Source of the DNA: an uncultured Dorea sp.
GTDB taxonomy: Bacteria > Bacillota > Clostridia > Lachnospirales > Lachnospiraceae
Assembly: GCA_910578455.1 (NCBI GenBank)
Contig: CAJTQA010000008.1
Coordinates: 18,507 to 82,506 of the forward strand
Length of the DNA stretch: 64,000 bases
Reading direction: 5' to 3'
Positions 44,775 through 54,223 of this stretch are shown here, piece by piece. The notes under the pieces were generated by a model. The model was not told the DNA's origin, did not search any database, and was given only the letters and a program-made list of their open reading frames with translations. Position 1 is the stretch's first letter; every line of letters starts with the position of its first letter. The translations under genes and the position numbers were made by a program.

Positions 44775-45145
44775 ATGATTTCTCCTTAAGTTTAACATAA
44801 TTATGTGTGGATTAACAGTTATACGATTTAAAATCAGAGGAAAATTTAAAGATTGGAGGCTGTCAAGGGCATCATTTCCTTTTTGTAATAATTGTGATAA
44901 TTGTGAGATTTTGGCGAATTGCCCGTGAACTCGAATGTTTTTGAAATAAATATTTTTTTTAAGATGTAATGATGATAACACAGATAGGTGAAAGATGTAA
45001 AGAAAAATACTGTGATGTATTCTTAGATAGATTGATATTTTCTATAATATAAGGTCAAATATAATAATTATCGATTGGACTGGCTCATTTTGACATGATA
45101 GCATGAAAAGCGCTATGAAAGTGCAAAAGTGAGGAGGAACAATTG
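44775..45145. other. Intergenic, AT-rich, without gene
   Basis: 371 bases between the divergent transposase-type gene and the rhodanese gene. I see the ribosome site of the transposase gene (44780-44790) and the promoter at 45020-45048. Otherwise no open frame or hairpin of note. Confidence 0.5.
45020..45048 (+). promoter_or_regulatory. Promoter of the rhodanese gene
   Basis: TTCTTA (weak -35), 17-bp spacer, perfect TATAAT, giving a leader of roughly 90 bases. Confidence 0.5.
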
Positions 45146-46258
45146 ATGAAAGGAAAGATTTTGGCTATGCTGCTTACGGCAGCGCTGGTGGGAATGCTGG
45201 CGGCAGGGTGCAGTTCTGGCGGCTCTGAGGCCGCAGAGGAAGACAAGACGGAAACGCAGACGGAGGAACAAGAAGGAGCGACGGCGGAAAATCAGGAAGA
45301 CGACGGGAAAGCTGATGAACCGGCAGAGCAAAAGAAGGTTTTTGTCACTCCGGAATGGGTGCAGAGCGTTATTGACGGCAAAGAGGTTGAGTCGGACAAC
45401 TATATGATCCTGGAAGTATCCTGGGGGGCAGTTGAAGAAAGTCCTACTTACAAGGACGGCCATCTTCCGGGAGCAGTCCATGTAGATACGTCAAGTGTGG
45501 AGAGTGAGCCGTATTGGAATCTGTCTGAACCGGAAGTTGTGGAAAAAGGAATGCTTGATGTCGGGGTGACGAAGGATAAGACGGTTATCTTATACGGCAT
45601 TGACGTGTCGGAAGTATGCCGCGTGGCCTATGCGTATCTCTGGGCGGGAGTGGAAGACGTGAAAGTCCTGAACGGAGGGCTTGACGCGTGGAAAAAGGCA
45701 GGATATAAGCTTGAAAAAGATATGGTAGAGCCAACTCCTGCTAAAGAGTTCGGAACGACAGTTCCGGCGCATCCGGAATACTGGCTGTCTATGGAGGACG
45801 CGAAAGAAAAGCTTGAAAAGGATGATAATTTTAAGCTTGTTAGTATCCGGAGCAGGGAGGAATTTGAAGGAAAGACAAGCGGATATAGCTATATTGACAC
45901 GGCGGGAGAGCCAAAAGGGGCCGTCTGGGGCCATGCAGGGAGCGACCCGTATCATATGGAAGAGTATCTGCACGAGGACGGAACATACATTACCTACGAT
46001 GAGATGATCAAGCTGTGGTCGGACTGCGATTTTACGGCGGACAATGAATTGTCCTTTTACTGTGGAACCGGCTGGAGGGCGACGATTCCGTGGCTTTTAT
46101 GCTACGAAGGCGGCATGGAGGGCATGACGCTCTATGACGGCGGATGGTACCAGTGGCAGTTAGACGGGGGCAACCCGGTTCAGGTAGGAGATCCGGCAGG
46201 GGATTCCTGCGAGTATACGACAGTTGATAAACTCCCGAAAGATAAAGCGGCCAAATAA
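45146..46258 (+). CDS. Rhodanese-type sulfurtransferase lipoprotein
   Basis: 370 residues from ATG 45146, eight bases after AGGAGG. The lipobox LAAGC puts the lipid-bound cysteine at 22, then an acidic linker to about 65. Two rhodanese domains follow. In the first, the loop (ILYGIDVSEVCR) lacks a proper active-site loop; in the second, Cys306 in FYCGTGWRA is the persulfide-carrying residue. It is thus a surface-bound thiosulfate or mercaptopyruvate-type sulfurtransferase. It forms a single-gene unit with promoter and terminator. Confidence 0.85.
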   Translation: MKGKILAMLLTAALVGMLAAGCSSGGSEAAEEDKTETQTEEQEGATAENQEDDGKADEPAEQKKVFVTPEWVQSVIDGKEVESDNYMILEVSWGAVEESPTYKDGHLPGAVHVDTSSVESEPYWNLSEPEVVEKGMLDVGVTKDKTVILYGIDVSEVCRVAYAYLWAGVEDVKVLNGGLDAWKKAGYKLEKDMVEPTPAKEFGTTVPAHPEYWLSMEDAKEKLEKDDNFKLVSIRSREEFEGKTSGYSYIDTAGEPKGAVWGHAGSDPYHMEEYLHEDGTYITYDEMIKLWSDCDFTADNELSFYCGTGWRATIPWLLCYEGGMEGMTLYDGGWYQWQLDGGNPVQVGDPAGDSCEYTTVDKLPKDKAAK

Positions 46259-46298
46259 TCATTTGGAAGACAATTATTCATAAAGACAAATAGGGTAG

Positions 46299-46341
46299 AA
46301 AAGAGCTCAATTCATTGGCATTACTGAATTGGGCTCTTTTG
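46299..46341 (+). terminator. Terminator after the rhodanese gene
   Basis: 14-bp stem AAGAGCTCAATTCA/TGAATTGGGCTCTT with one wobble, then TTTT. Confidence 0.85.
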
Positions 46342-46406
46342 CTCTTTATAGTGCATTTTGGGTTTGCTGGTATATGTGTCTGGGCAGGCATTGTAAATAA
46401 ATCTGT

Positions 46407-46434
46407 TTGGTTTTTGCAGAATATGTACTATAAT
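46407..46434 (+). promoter_or_regulatory. Promoter of the asnB operon
   Basis: TTGGTT, 16-bp spacer, perfect TATAAT. The leader of about 185 bases has no T-box signature; it ends in an 8-bp inverted repeat TACTTACC (46584-46591) and GGTAAGTA (46620-46627), which spans the ribosome site and start of asnB. Confidence 0.5.
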
Positions 46435-46626
46435 ATATGTATTGTATTTCGAAAAAGAGTAGAATTTATTATAGCAGTTTTAGAACGTGCTGAACCAGAG
46501 AAGGTGCCTGCTGCTCTGAAACAGATGTTTTTTACATCTTTGTTACAACTTACACGAATCTTTGATACTTTGCCGCTGTAAGATACTTACCATACAGAAA
46601 ATGATAACAGAAGAGGAGAGGTAAGT

Positions 46627-48516
46627 ATGTGTGGGATATGCGGCATTGTCGGAGAGGTGTCCGGCCGGGAAGAAACATTGGAAAGAATGATGCGTTCAAT
46701 TGAACACAGAGGACCTGACGGAGGGGAGAGCTATGTGTCAAAGGAGGCGGCGCTGGGGTTTCGGAGACTTAGCATTATTGATCTTGATACGGGGATGCAG
46801 CCGATGTTCAATGAAGACGGGCGCAGGGCGCTTGTCTTTAACGGAGAGATATATAATTATCGTATACTGAGAGAAATGCTGGTGCAGAAAGGGCATGTGT
46901 TCAAGACTTTATCGGACTCAGAAGTTATACTGCACGGATATGAAGAGTTCGGAGCGGATATACTCTTTAAGCTTCGCGGGATGTTCGGGTTTGCTGTCTG
47001 GGACGAGGGGAAAAAAGAGCTGTTTGCAGCAAGGGATTTTTTTGGGATAAAGCCGTTTTACTATGCGGTTATTGGAAATAATCTGGTATTTGCCTCAGAA
47101 ATAAAGAGCATCCTGGAATATCCGGAGTATAAACGGCGTATGAACGAGGAGGCGCTAGAGCAGTATCTGTCTTTTCAGTATTCTGTCCTGCCGGAAACAT
47201 TTTTTAAGGGGATCTTTAAGCTGATGCCGGGGCATTATCTTACATATAAGAATTGTATATTAAAGGTGACGCGGTATTTTGAGCCTTCCCTCAGGCCGGA
47301 AAACCGAAAGAGTTTTGAGGAAGAGGTCATGGAAGTGCGGCACATCCTGAAACAGTCGGTTGCAAGACATCTGGTCAGTGATGTGGATGTGGGCAGTTTC
47401 TTGTCCGGCGGTGTAGACTCAGGACTTGTGGCAGCTATGTCAAAATGCAGACAGACCTTCACAGTAGGATTTGAGGGGGAGGGAGCGCTGTATGATGAAA
47501 CCTCGTGTGCAAAAGGACTTTCAGACAGGCTGGGAACGGAAAATTACAGCAAGGTCATCAAAAAGGATGAGTTTGGGAAGGCTTTTCCGGAGGCTATGTA
47601 CTACATGGATGAGCCGTCGGGGGATGCGTCTGCTGTCGCTTTGTATCTTTTGGCAAAGGAAGCCTCCCGGAAGGTTAAGGTAGTGCTTTCGGGAGAAGGC
47701 GCAGACGAGGTGTTCGGCGGGTATAACATCTATCTGGAACCGGGTATGCTCCGGTATGTGGGATGGATGCCCTTTGGGCTTAGGAAGGCGATTGCATTAC
47801 TGGCTGAAAAGCTGCCAAGGGGAGTGAAAGGCAGAGGATATCTTATGCGTGCAGCGTGTCCGGTAAACGAACGATATATCGGAAATGCCTATGTCTTTCG
47901 GGAAGAGGAAAAATGCCGGCTGCTAAAGAGAAACGGTTTAGGAGATCCGGCAGAGCTTTTGAGAGAGGATTATGATGCGGCCGGATTTTTGAGTGAGCCG
48001 GAACAGATGCAGTTTGTTGATTTGAAACATTGGCTTCCGGGAGATATCCTGCAGAAAGCTGACAAGATGAGCATGGCTCACTCGCTGGAGCTTCGGGTTC
48101 CATTTCTTGACAGGGATGTGTTTGAGGTGGCGAGGCGTATTCCCCGGGAGATGAAAGTCAGGAGGCATACGACCAAATATATTCTGAGAGAGGCGGCTTT
48201 GGATAGCCTTCCCAAATCAGTATCCTCCAAAAAGAAATTGGGTTTTCCGATTCCTATAAGAAACTGGATCAGTGAGGAGGACTGGTATGATGAAATCAGG
48301 GATGTGTTTTTAGGCGAGGCAAGTTCCGAATATTTCCATACAGGATATCTTCTGGAATTGTTGGAGAGGCACAGGGCAGGAAAAGAAGACAACAGCAGAA
48401 AGATATGGACAGTCTATGCATTTCTTGTGTGGTACAGGATTTTTTTTGAGACAGAGGCACGCAGGGAGGCAGGACAGGCGGGAAAGGCGCAGCGGGGGAT
48501 AAGGACAGATGGATGA
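46627..48516 (+). CDS. asnB: Asparagine synthetase-type glutamine amidotransferase
   Basis: 629 residues. The N-terminal nucleophile Cys2 (MCGICGIVG) begins the glutaminase domain. The synthetase domain shows the ATP loop FLSGGVDSGL around residue 258 and FGGYNIYLEPG-type and LELRVPFLDRDVFEVARRIP segments. Class B asparagine synthetases make Asn, but some Firmicutes AsnB proteins amidate the diaminopimelate of the cell wall. Its overlap by 8 bases with a two-component system may hint at the second role. The two cannot be told apart by sequence alone. Confidence 0.88.
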   Translation: MCGICGIVGEVSGREETLERMMRSIEHRGPDGGESYVSKEAALGFRRLSIIDLDTGMQPMFNEDGRRALVFNGEIYNYRILREMLVQKGHVFKTLSDSEVILHGYEEFGADILFKLRGMFGFAVWDEGKKELFAARDFFGIKPFYYAVIGNNLVFASEIKSILEYPEYKRRMNEEALEQYLSFQYSVLPETFFKGIFKLMPGHYLTYKNCILKVTRYFEPSLRPENRKSFEEEVMEVRHILKQSVARHLVSDVDVGSFLSGGVDSGLVAAMSKCRQTFTVGFEGEGALYDETSCAKGLSDRLGTENYSKVIKKDEFGKAFPEAMYYMDEPSGDASAVALYLLAKEASRKVKVVLSGEGADEVFGGYNIYLEPGMLRYVGWMPFGLRKAIALLAEKLPRGVKGRGYLMRAACPVNERYIGNAYVFREEEKCRLLKRNGLGDPAELLREDYDAAGFLSEPEQMQFVDLKHWLPGDILQKADKMSMAHSLELRVPFLDRDVFEVARRIPREMKVRRHTTKYILREAALDSLPKSVSSKKKLGFPIPIRNWISEEDWYDEIRDVFLGEASSEYFHTGYLLELLERHRAGKEDNSRKIWTVYAFLVWYRIFFETEARREAGQAGKAQRGIRTDG

Positions 48517-49210
48517 GGAAAAGGTAAGAATACTCGTAATAGAAGATGAAAAGCCAATCGCAAAAATTCTTGAATATGACCTGAAGAAAGAAGGGTATGA
48601 AGTGCGGCTTGCCCACACCGGGGCGGATGGCATGAGGGAGGTGGATGCGTTTGAGCCTCATCTCATACTGCTGGACTGGATGCTGCCGGACTTAAGCGGG
48701 GCAGACATATTGAAAATACTGGCAGAACGTTATGATATGCCGGTCATTATGCTTACTGCCAGGGGAAATATTGATGACAAGGTGTATGGATTGTCCTGCG
48801 GGGCAGACGACTATATAACAAAGCCTTTTGAACTCCGGGAAGTTAATATCCGGATTCGGACGGTTCTGCGGAGATTCCGGAAAGCAGGAAACCCGTCTGA
48901 GGCAAAAGAGAAAAAAGAGGAGCTTTATATTAAGGATGCCGTCATATGCGCGCAGGAGCGGACAGTGCTCCAATGCGGAGAGCCGGTAGAGCTGACGCCA
49001 AAAGAATTTGACCTTTTGTGCTGGCTGGTGAGGCATCCCAGGTATGTATTTACCAGGGACAGGCTCTTAGATGAGATATGGGGCTATGACTTTGTGGGGG
49101 ATACAAGGACTGTGGATATGCATATCCAGAGGCTGCGTAAAAAGCTGCATGCGGGGGAAACTATCATAACCGTATTTGGAGTGGGGTATAAATATGTGCC
49201 GGAAGAATAG
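48509..49210 (+). CDS. OmpR/PhoB-type response regulator
   Basis: 233 residues. Receiver domain at residues 7-120 with phospho-acceptor Asp56 in LILLDWMLPDLSG and Lys in ITKPFE. The C-terminal winged helix follows (LTPKEFDLLCWLV, then FTRDRLLDEIWGYDF and DMHIQRLRKKL). It starts inside asnB and overlaps the kinase gene, so all three are one transcript. Targets are unknown; the lipoprotein and asnB are reasonable candidates. Confidence 0.92.
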   Translation: MDEEKVRILVIEDEKPIAKILEYDLKKEGYEVRLAHTGADGMREVDAFEPHLILLDWMLPDLSGADILKILAERYDMPVIMLTARGNIDDKVYGLSCGADDYITKPFELREVNIRIRTVLRRFRKAGNPSEAKEKKEELYIKDAVICAQERTVLQCGEPVELTPKEFDLLCWLVRHPRYVFTRDRLLDEIWGYDFVGDTRTVDMHIQRLRKKLHAGETIITVFGVGYKYVPEE

Positions 49211-50693
49211 ATTTACAAGCAGCATATTATTTCGGATAAGTGCGTGGATATTGTTTTTCGGAGCCGCCAGTATCTTCTTTGTGACGGACTTTATGAAAAC
49301 GCAGATGCGAAACAATATTGAAAAGCAAGTTACCGAGGAGATGCTCCGAGTCAGGGATAACAGTGAACTCTATGTGCGGCAGCTCCTGCTTCTAAACGAC
49401 TGCCAGATTGACGGGGAGGGTTTTGAAGAGTGTGCTGAGGAGATAGAGGAGCAGTTAAAGAGTGCTGGTTATCATGACGTCGCTCTCTACAACCTTGAAG
49501 GCAGCCGGCTGACTGAGGGCGGATTGGGGATTTTTGACGGCGAGAAGAGGAAAGATTTTATGAGGGCGCTGGAAAATGAGAGCGCGTTTACACTCCGTTA
49601 CGGGAAAAAGGGCAAATGTGAGGCATATTTTACAATGCCTGTTAATCTTATGGGAAAGCCTGTGGGTATTATCAGTTATTTTTTTGATTACCGGGAAGTG
49701 TATGAGAGAGAATGGGATACAGTCAGCGGCATAATACATGTCTCGGTGTCGGCATTTGCCATTATCTGCATTGTCATCTGGATGATCATATACCGTATGG
49801 TCTCGCCGATTCGGAAGCTTAGCCGGGCGACGGGAGACATCTCGGAGCATCTTGCAGACGGGCAGTTTGACAGCAGTATTATCGAGAACTTGAAATTTGA
49901 CAGGCGTAAGGACGAGATAGGAGAGCTGTTCCAGAATTATATGCAGATGCTTAAAGTGGTGATGGAGCAGTTTGAAAAGATAAGGAAAGATAAGGAACAC
50001 ATTCTTAAACTGTGGAGCAGCCGTCAGGAGTTTTACAATAATGTCACCCATGAGCTAAAGACTCCGCTGACGACGATTTCCGGATATGCACAGCTAATAG
50101 AAGAGAATGTCCTCTCGGATGAGGATCTGTTTCGCGGAGGCATGGAACATATCCGAAAGGAGAGCATAAGGCTTTATGGGATGGTGGTGCAGCTTTTAGA
50201 GATGCAGGACAGGGCTGCTTTCCTGGAGACGGAGCGGCTTGATCTGGCGGAGCTTTTGAGAAATGTAGCAGGCTCGATGCAAATGAAGGCAAAGCGCTAT
50301 GGGAGTGCTGTCGTGGCAGAGGGAGACGCGGAGCGCTATCCGATAAATGGGCATCCTGACAGAATACGCCAGGTTCTGATTAATTTGATAGACAATGCGA
50401 TTAAATACGGTGAGACAGGAGAAGAAGTCCGGCTGCGGATTTACAGGCGGAACCAATCTGTTCAGATAGACGTTTGCAACAAGGGCAGGGGGATTGAGAA
50501 AGAGGAGCTTGATAATATATTCGAACCTTTTTACCGCGCAGGCGGAGAACAGTCGGCGGAGCTTGGCAGTTCCGGACTCGGGCTTGCGATTTCGAAAAAG
50601 ATAATTGAGGAGCACGGGGGAGATATCAGGGCGGTGAGCCAGCCGGGAGGAGAGACAGTGTTTACAGTGCGTTTCCCGGAGGACGGAAAATAG
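49194..50693 (+). CDS. Sensor histidine kinase
   Basis: 499 residues from ATG 49194, in the end of the regulator gene. Two membrane helices (about 10-32 and 177-200) enclose an extracytoplasmic sensor domain. HAMP then HisKA follow with His286 in HELKTPLTTISGYAQL. The ATP-binding HATPase has NLIDNAIKYG, GRGIEKEELDNIFEPFY and GSSGLGLAISKKI. An in-frame TTG at 49176 would add six residues and is less likely. It pairs with the regulator before it. Confidence 0.92.
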   Translation: MCRKNRFTSSILFRISAWILFFGAASIFFVTDFMKTQMRNNIEKQVTEEMLRVRDNSELYVRQLLLLNDCQIDGEGFEECAEEIEEQLKSAGYHDVALYNLEGSRLTEGGLGIFDGEKRKDFMRALENESAFTLRYGKKGKCEAYFTMPVNLMGKPVGIISYFFDYREVYEREWDTVSGIIHVSVSAFAIICIVIWMIIYRMVSPIRKLSRATGDISEHLADGQFDSSIIENLKFDRRKDEIGELFQNYMQMLKVVMEQFEKIRKDKEHILKLWSSRQEFYNNVTHELKTPLTTISGYAQLIEENVLSDEDLFRGGMEHIRKESIRLYGMVVQLLEMQDRAAFLETERLDLAELLRNVAGSMQMKAKRYGSAVVAEGDAERYPINGHPDRIRQVLINLIDNAIKYGETGEEVRLRIYRRNQSVQIDVCNKGRGIEKEELDNIFEPFYRAGGEQSAELGSSGLGLAISKKIIEEHGGDIRAVSQPGGETVFTVRFPEDGK

Positions 50694-50712
50694 AAAGAAG
50701 AGGTGTAGTGGC

Positions 50713-51975
50713 ATGAAAGGGAGATTATGTGCGTATATCATGGTATGTGCTGCGGCAGTTCTGGGGTTTTGCGGTTGTGTTCCGCGGGACACAGAAAAGA
50801 TGGTTGCTCTTCCGGAAAAGAAGACAGAAGAGGATGACGGCATACATATAAAGAACATACAGGAATACAGCTATAATGGACATTCTGAAGACGTCGTATA
50901 TCTGTCCTGGGGAAAGGCAGGAACAAAGACTGCCTGTATGCTGAAACGGGGAGAAAACGGTTATGAATATCACATGATCGATGTGGAAAAAAAAGAAGTA
51001 TTAAAAAGTACGTTTGTGGATGACCGGGATATAAGCGACGTTAAGATTGCTCCGGGGGGAAAGTATATCGTCTATGAGGCGGCCTCTGAAAAAGAAGTGC
51101 AGCTTGTCGTCTTTTTCGCAGAGGACGGAACACGTCAGGTGCTCGAAAAATGGGATGTCATGAATGATGCGTATACCTACGAGTGGAGTGACGACGGCAC
51201 GAAATTTTTCGCATGGGAGATTGGGGATAACTATGCGAAAGATCCGTATGAGGACTGGTATATCACACGGTATGATGTGGCAGGTGCAAAGATGGGGGAT
51301 GAAAAGGCTCCTGCGGTAAAAAAAAGTGAATTTCTGATGGAAGGAACCGGCCATGGATGGAGAAGCGTCCTGCCTAATGCGGATGGCTCGGAAGTCTATG
51401 TGAGGGAAGAGCATGAGGACTATGTGGTCGGAGGAGTGAAGGAGGAAGGATATATAGAAAATGAAGAAGACGTGAATAAGGAGAATATGAATAAAAGTGA
51501 AAAAAAACCTCCGGGCGGAAAGGGAGCAGAGAGCTGGATCCTTGCGCCGGATACAGGAGAAAAAAAGAAACTGGAAGAGTTTTCTTCTGATGCGGTATAT
51601 CCTGTCAAATACACGAAAGCAGGATTATTTGCTAAAGATTTAGACGGAAATCTCCTGCTGGTTGAAAATGTCGGGAATGAGCCTGTCGTAAATAAGCTGT
51701 GCAAAACCTATGACGAGATCGTCAATATCTGCGAAAACGGTGACCATCTTTTTCGGCTGGAATGGATGGACAATAGCCTGACCCATTATCAGGTCAGCGG
51801 AGCCAGGATAGAAGACGGACAGCTGAAGACCCGGCAGGTTCTGTATAAAAGCCAGGACGGGGAAGGCGCTGATGGATGCCATATAGTGGATGACAGTATG
51901 GTTGCGATTTTGGATCGCAGGTATTTTGAAAGGGGAGACAGGCACACATTCAACATTACAGTACTTGAATACTGA
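50713..51975 (+). CDS. Lipoprotein of unknown function, possibly beta-propeller
   Basis: 420 residues. The N-terminal helix ends in a lipobox-like LGFCGC, so Cys21 or 23 region is lipid-bound. The rest has repeated strand motifs with aromatic-Asp patterns (YLSWGKAGTKTACML, YEWSDDGTKFFAWEIG, KIAPGGKYIVYEA) like TolB/WD-type propellers, and a charged insert around residues 245-270. It is 19 bases after the kinase gene. Lipoproteins in this position often modulate the kinase; that is inference only. Confidence 0.6.
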   Translation: MKGRLCAYIMVCAAAVLGFCGCVPRDTEKMVALPEKKTEEDDGIHIKNIQEYSYNGHSEDVVYLSWGKAGTKTACMLKRGENGYEYHMIDVEKKEVLKSTFVDDRDISDVKIAPGGKYIVYEAASEKEVQLVVFFAEDGTRQVLEKWDVMNDAYTYEWSDDGTKFFAWEIGDNYAKDPYEDWYITRYDVAGAKMGDEKAPAVKKSEFLMEGTGHGWRSVLPNADGSEVYVREEHEDYVVGGVKEEGYIENEEDVNKENMNKSEKKPPGGKGAESWILAPDTGEKKKLEEFSSDAVYPVKYTKAGLFAKDLDGNLLLVENVGNEPVVNKLCKTYDEIVNICENGDHLFRLEWMDNSLTHYQVSGARIEDGQLKTRQVLYKSQDGEGADGCHIVDDSMVAILDRRYFERGDRHTFNITVLEY

Positions 51976-51991
51976 GAGGGCATTGAGGAAA

Positions 51992-52016
51992 AAGAGAGGG
52001 CAAATAACCCTCTCTT
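51992..52016. terminator. Bidirectional terminator between convergent genes
   Basis: Stem AAGAGAGGG/CCCTCTCTT. On the minus strand it is followed by a T-rich tail, on the plus strand less so. It serves the lipoprotein gene and the convergent gene. Confidence 0.7.
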
Positions 52017-52035
52017 CTCAAGTGCATATCTGAAA

Positions 52036-53025
52036 TTAATGCCTGGCATAAGCCATGTTTTTGTCAGGTGTTAAAGAGGCTTGCCCGTCATTTGGGATAT
52101 CTTCTGCCTCCCGGTTGCTGAGTGCGCCTGCCTCCATTGCGTCGGCAAAGCTGATAGGATGGTTTCTCATATGTACTTTTAACAGCTCGAACAGCCGGAG
52201 GGTTGGACGTTTGGACTCCAGAGCGTTTGACGCATCAATGTATCTGCACCCGGTCTGTTCCGCCAGCGCTTTAAGCTGCATGTTGATTTCCTGCGCGGCG
52301 GGCTTGTTGGAAACAATGGAAACAATATAGATGGCGGCCTGGGTCTTAGTATGGATCATGTACAGGAGCCACTCATATTTTGCAATAAACTCGCTTATAT
52401 CTATAGTTTCGTCGAGAATATCCGTATCACCTAAGTTCACAAATATTTTGCGGGGATTTAGGTCGTAGAGGCATACTTTCAGATAGGTCTCGATCTGGTT
52501 GATCTTTATGTCTTTTACGCTGCGGTTGTAGATAGGTTCTGTAATCCGGAAGGCCTGGGTCAGTTCGCCTACCGGAAGCGCGGCGAATGTGTCAGAACCG
52601 AAAAGGACGACTCCGCCTGCCTCTGTAATGCTGTTTAACTCACGGTACTTAGCCATTTCATCATCTCCCTGACTGTTTATAGATGTATTTTTGCGTGGTT
52701 CCTGCTTTTCATCGGCAGCTCCTGAAAGATCTTTTATGGATGCCGCCTTTGCCTGCCTTGCCATCCTGTCGTAACGCCGGTTGACGAAATATACAATCAG
52801 GTTGGCAGATACGATGATAAGATTCAGCAGATATACTGCCAGTACATAGTTGAATTTGTGGTTATAGATTTTTGCGGAGATCCCAGCGATATATCCGGCG
52901 ATGATAAGCAGGATAAACTGGAGGCTCATAGTTTTTGCTGATTTTGCCTTGATATTCTTGGCAAGATTCATAGGCCAGGAAAGGCCAAAGCAAACCAGCA
53001 TGGTAGACTCAAGAAGTTCAGCCAT
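52036..53025 (-). CDS. Membrane protein with PQ-loop-like N-terminus fused to SGNH-hydrolase-like domain
   Basis: 329 residues. Residues 1-85 have three hydrophobic helices, beginning LVCFGLSWPMNLAKNIKAKSAKTMS, which resembles a half SWEET/PQ-loop transporter. A linker with polar residues runs to about 122. The C-terminal part (GGVVLFGSDTFAAL, IFVNLGDTDI, and a helical segment) resembles SGNH/GDSL-type hydrolases; the nucleophile block has GSDT in place of the usual GDS. An internal MAKYREL around residue 123 looks like an original start of the hydrolase part. The family is not recognised with certainty. Confidence 0.55.
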   Translation of the reverse strand: MAELLESTMLVCFGLSWPMNLAKNIKAKSAKTMSLQFILLIIAGYIAGISAKIYNHKFNYVLAVYLLNLIIVSANLIVYFVNRRYDRMARQAKAASIKDLSGAADEKQEPRKNTSINSQGDDEMAKYRELNSITEAGGVVLFGSDTFAALPVGELTQAFRITEPIYNRSVKDIKINQIETYLKVCLYDLNPRKIFVNLGDTDILDETIDISEFIAKYEWLLYMIHTKTQAAIYIVSIVSNKPAAQEINMQLKALAEQTGCRYIDASNALESKRPTLRLFELLKVHMRNHPISFADAMEAGALSNREAEDIPNDGQASLTPDKNMAYARH

Positions 53026-53187
53026 TGATGATTCCTCGCTTTCAAAAAAAGATTTTCGGTGAATCTGTTTTTGCAGAATGTTTTCACCGAGTTACAGTGT
53101 AGCATTGACGTATGATTATGTCTAATATATAATATTTATGAAATTGATAATATTAATATTATATAAAATAAGAGGAGGAATGTTACG

Positions 53188-54075
53188 ATGGAACTGACGC
53201 AGATCCGGTATTTTCTGGAAGCAGCAGAGAGCAGGCATATAACAAACAGCGCAAAAAACTTACGCATCACCCAGCCGGCGCTGACGCAGGCAATCCATCG
53301 GCTGGAGGAAGATTTGGGAGTTCCGCTTTTTGCTGCGAAAGGACGGAACATCACGCTGACCGAGTACGGAAAATATCTTCAGAAAAAACTGACTCCGCTG
53401 ATGGAGCAGCTTGACCGGATTCCGGAGCAGCTGAGCATGATGGCAAAATTAGAGGGCGAGACCATACATATGAACGTGCTGGCTGCCTCCGGACTTGTCA
53501 TGGAGGCAATCATTGAATATAAGAAACAACATGGGGAAATCAATTTTCAGCTGCAGCAGAATTCTGAAAGCGAGCTGTATGATATAGCGGTCACGACAAA
53601 ATTGTTCTATCAGAGCCATAATGAGAAAAACAGCAGCTCCTATGCGGAGAAGATATTTCTGGCTGTTCCGAGAAATGGGAGATATAAAGAAAAGGATTCT
53701 GTCTGCCTTGGGGAGGTATCGGAGGAAGGATTCATAAGCCTCCAGGGTTCCAGGGAATTTCGGTATATCTGCGACAGATTCTGCCAGCATGCCGGATTCT
53801 CGCCGAAGATGATTTTTGAGAGCGACAATCCTGCTGCGGTAAAAAATATGATAGCAGCAAACATGGGAATTGGTTTCTGGCCGGAGTTTACATGGGGCGG
53901 CATTGAAAACGAGAATGTAAAGCTTTTGGAGATTGAAGAGCCTGTCTGCCAGAGGGATATTATCATTACTTATAATAAAAATAAGACAGACAGCAGGAAC
54001 GTAACAGAGTTCTATGAATTTCTTACAGACTTTTTCAAAAAGAGAAAAGATGAGAGCTATATGGAAAAATCGTAA
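53188..54075 (+). CDS. LysR family transcriptional regulator
   Basis: 295 residues; AGGAGG precedes the ATG. The N-terminal winged helix-turn-helix (MELTQIRYFLEAAESRHITNSAK start; QPALTQAIHRLEEDLG) is typical. The C-terminal two-lobed effector domain (residues 90-290) has ANMGIGFWPEF near its end. It is divergent from the membrane/SGNH-like gene over a 162-bp AT-rich gap, the usual layout for LysR targets, so that gene is the first candidate for regulation. The effector is unknown. Confidence 0.9.
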   Translation: MELTQIRYFLEAAESRHITNSAKNLRITQPALTQAIHRLEEDLGVPLFAAKGRNITLTEYGKYLQKKLTPLMEQLDRIPEQLSMMAKLEGETIHMNVLAASGLVMEAIIEYKKQHGEINFQLQQNSESELYDIAVTTKLFYQSHNEKNSSSYAEKIFLAVPRNGRYKEKDSVCLGEVSEEGFISLQGSREFRYICDRFCQHAGFSPKMIFESDNPAAVKNMIAANMGIGFWPEFTWGGIENENVKLLEIEEPVCQRDIIITYNKNKTDSRNVTEFYEFLTDFFKKRKDESYMEKS

Positions 54076-54136
54076 TATAATTTACAGGGAACTCAAAATA
54101 GCTGCAAAAATTCTTTCGGAAATTTTGTGAAAGAGG

Positions 54137-54165
54137 TTGCAAAAAAAAGATGGACGAGTTATAAT
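54137..54165 (+). promoter_or_regulatory. Promoter of the first NlpC/P60 gene
   Basis: TTGCAA, 17-bp spacer, perfect TATAAT. Confidence 0.65.
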
Positions 54166-54223
54166 CACACTAGATATGGGTGTTTAACATCTATATAATA
54201 CATATTTTGAGGATGATTAAAAA

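Noticed and set aside
46315..46581. Open frame of 88 codons before asnB
   Set aside because: It starts inside the rhodanese terminator, lacks a ribosome site and overlaps the asnB promoter; no family resemblance.
46435..46626. T-box leader for asnB
   Set aside because: No T-box consensus block and no specifier-loop layout seen; only the small inverted repeat at the start codon.
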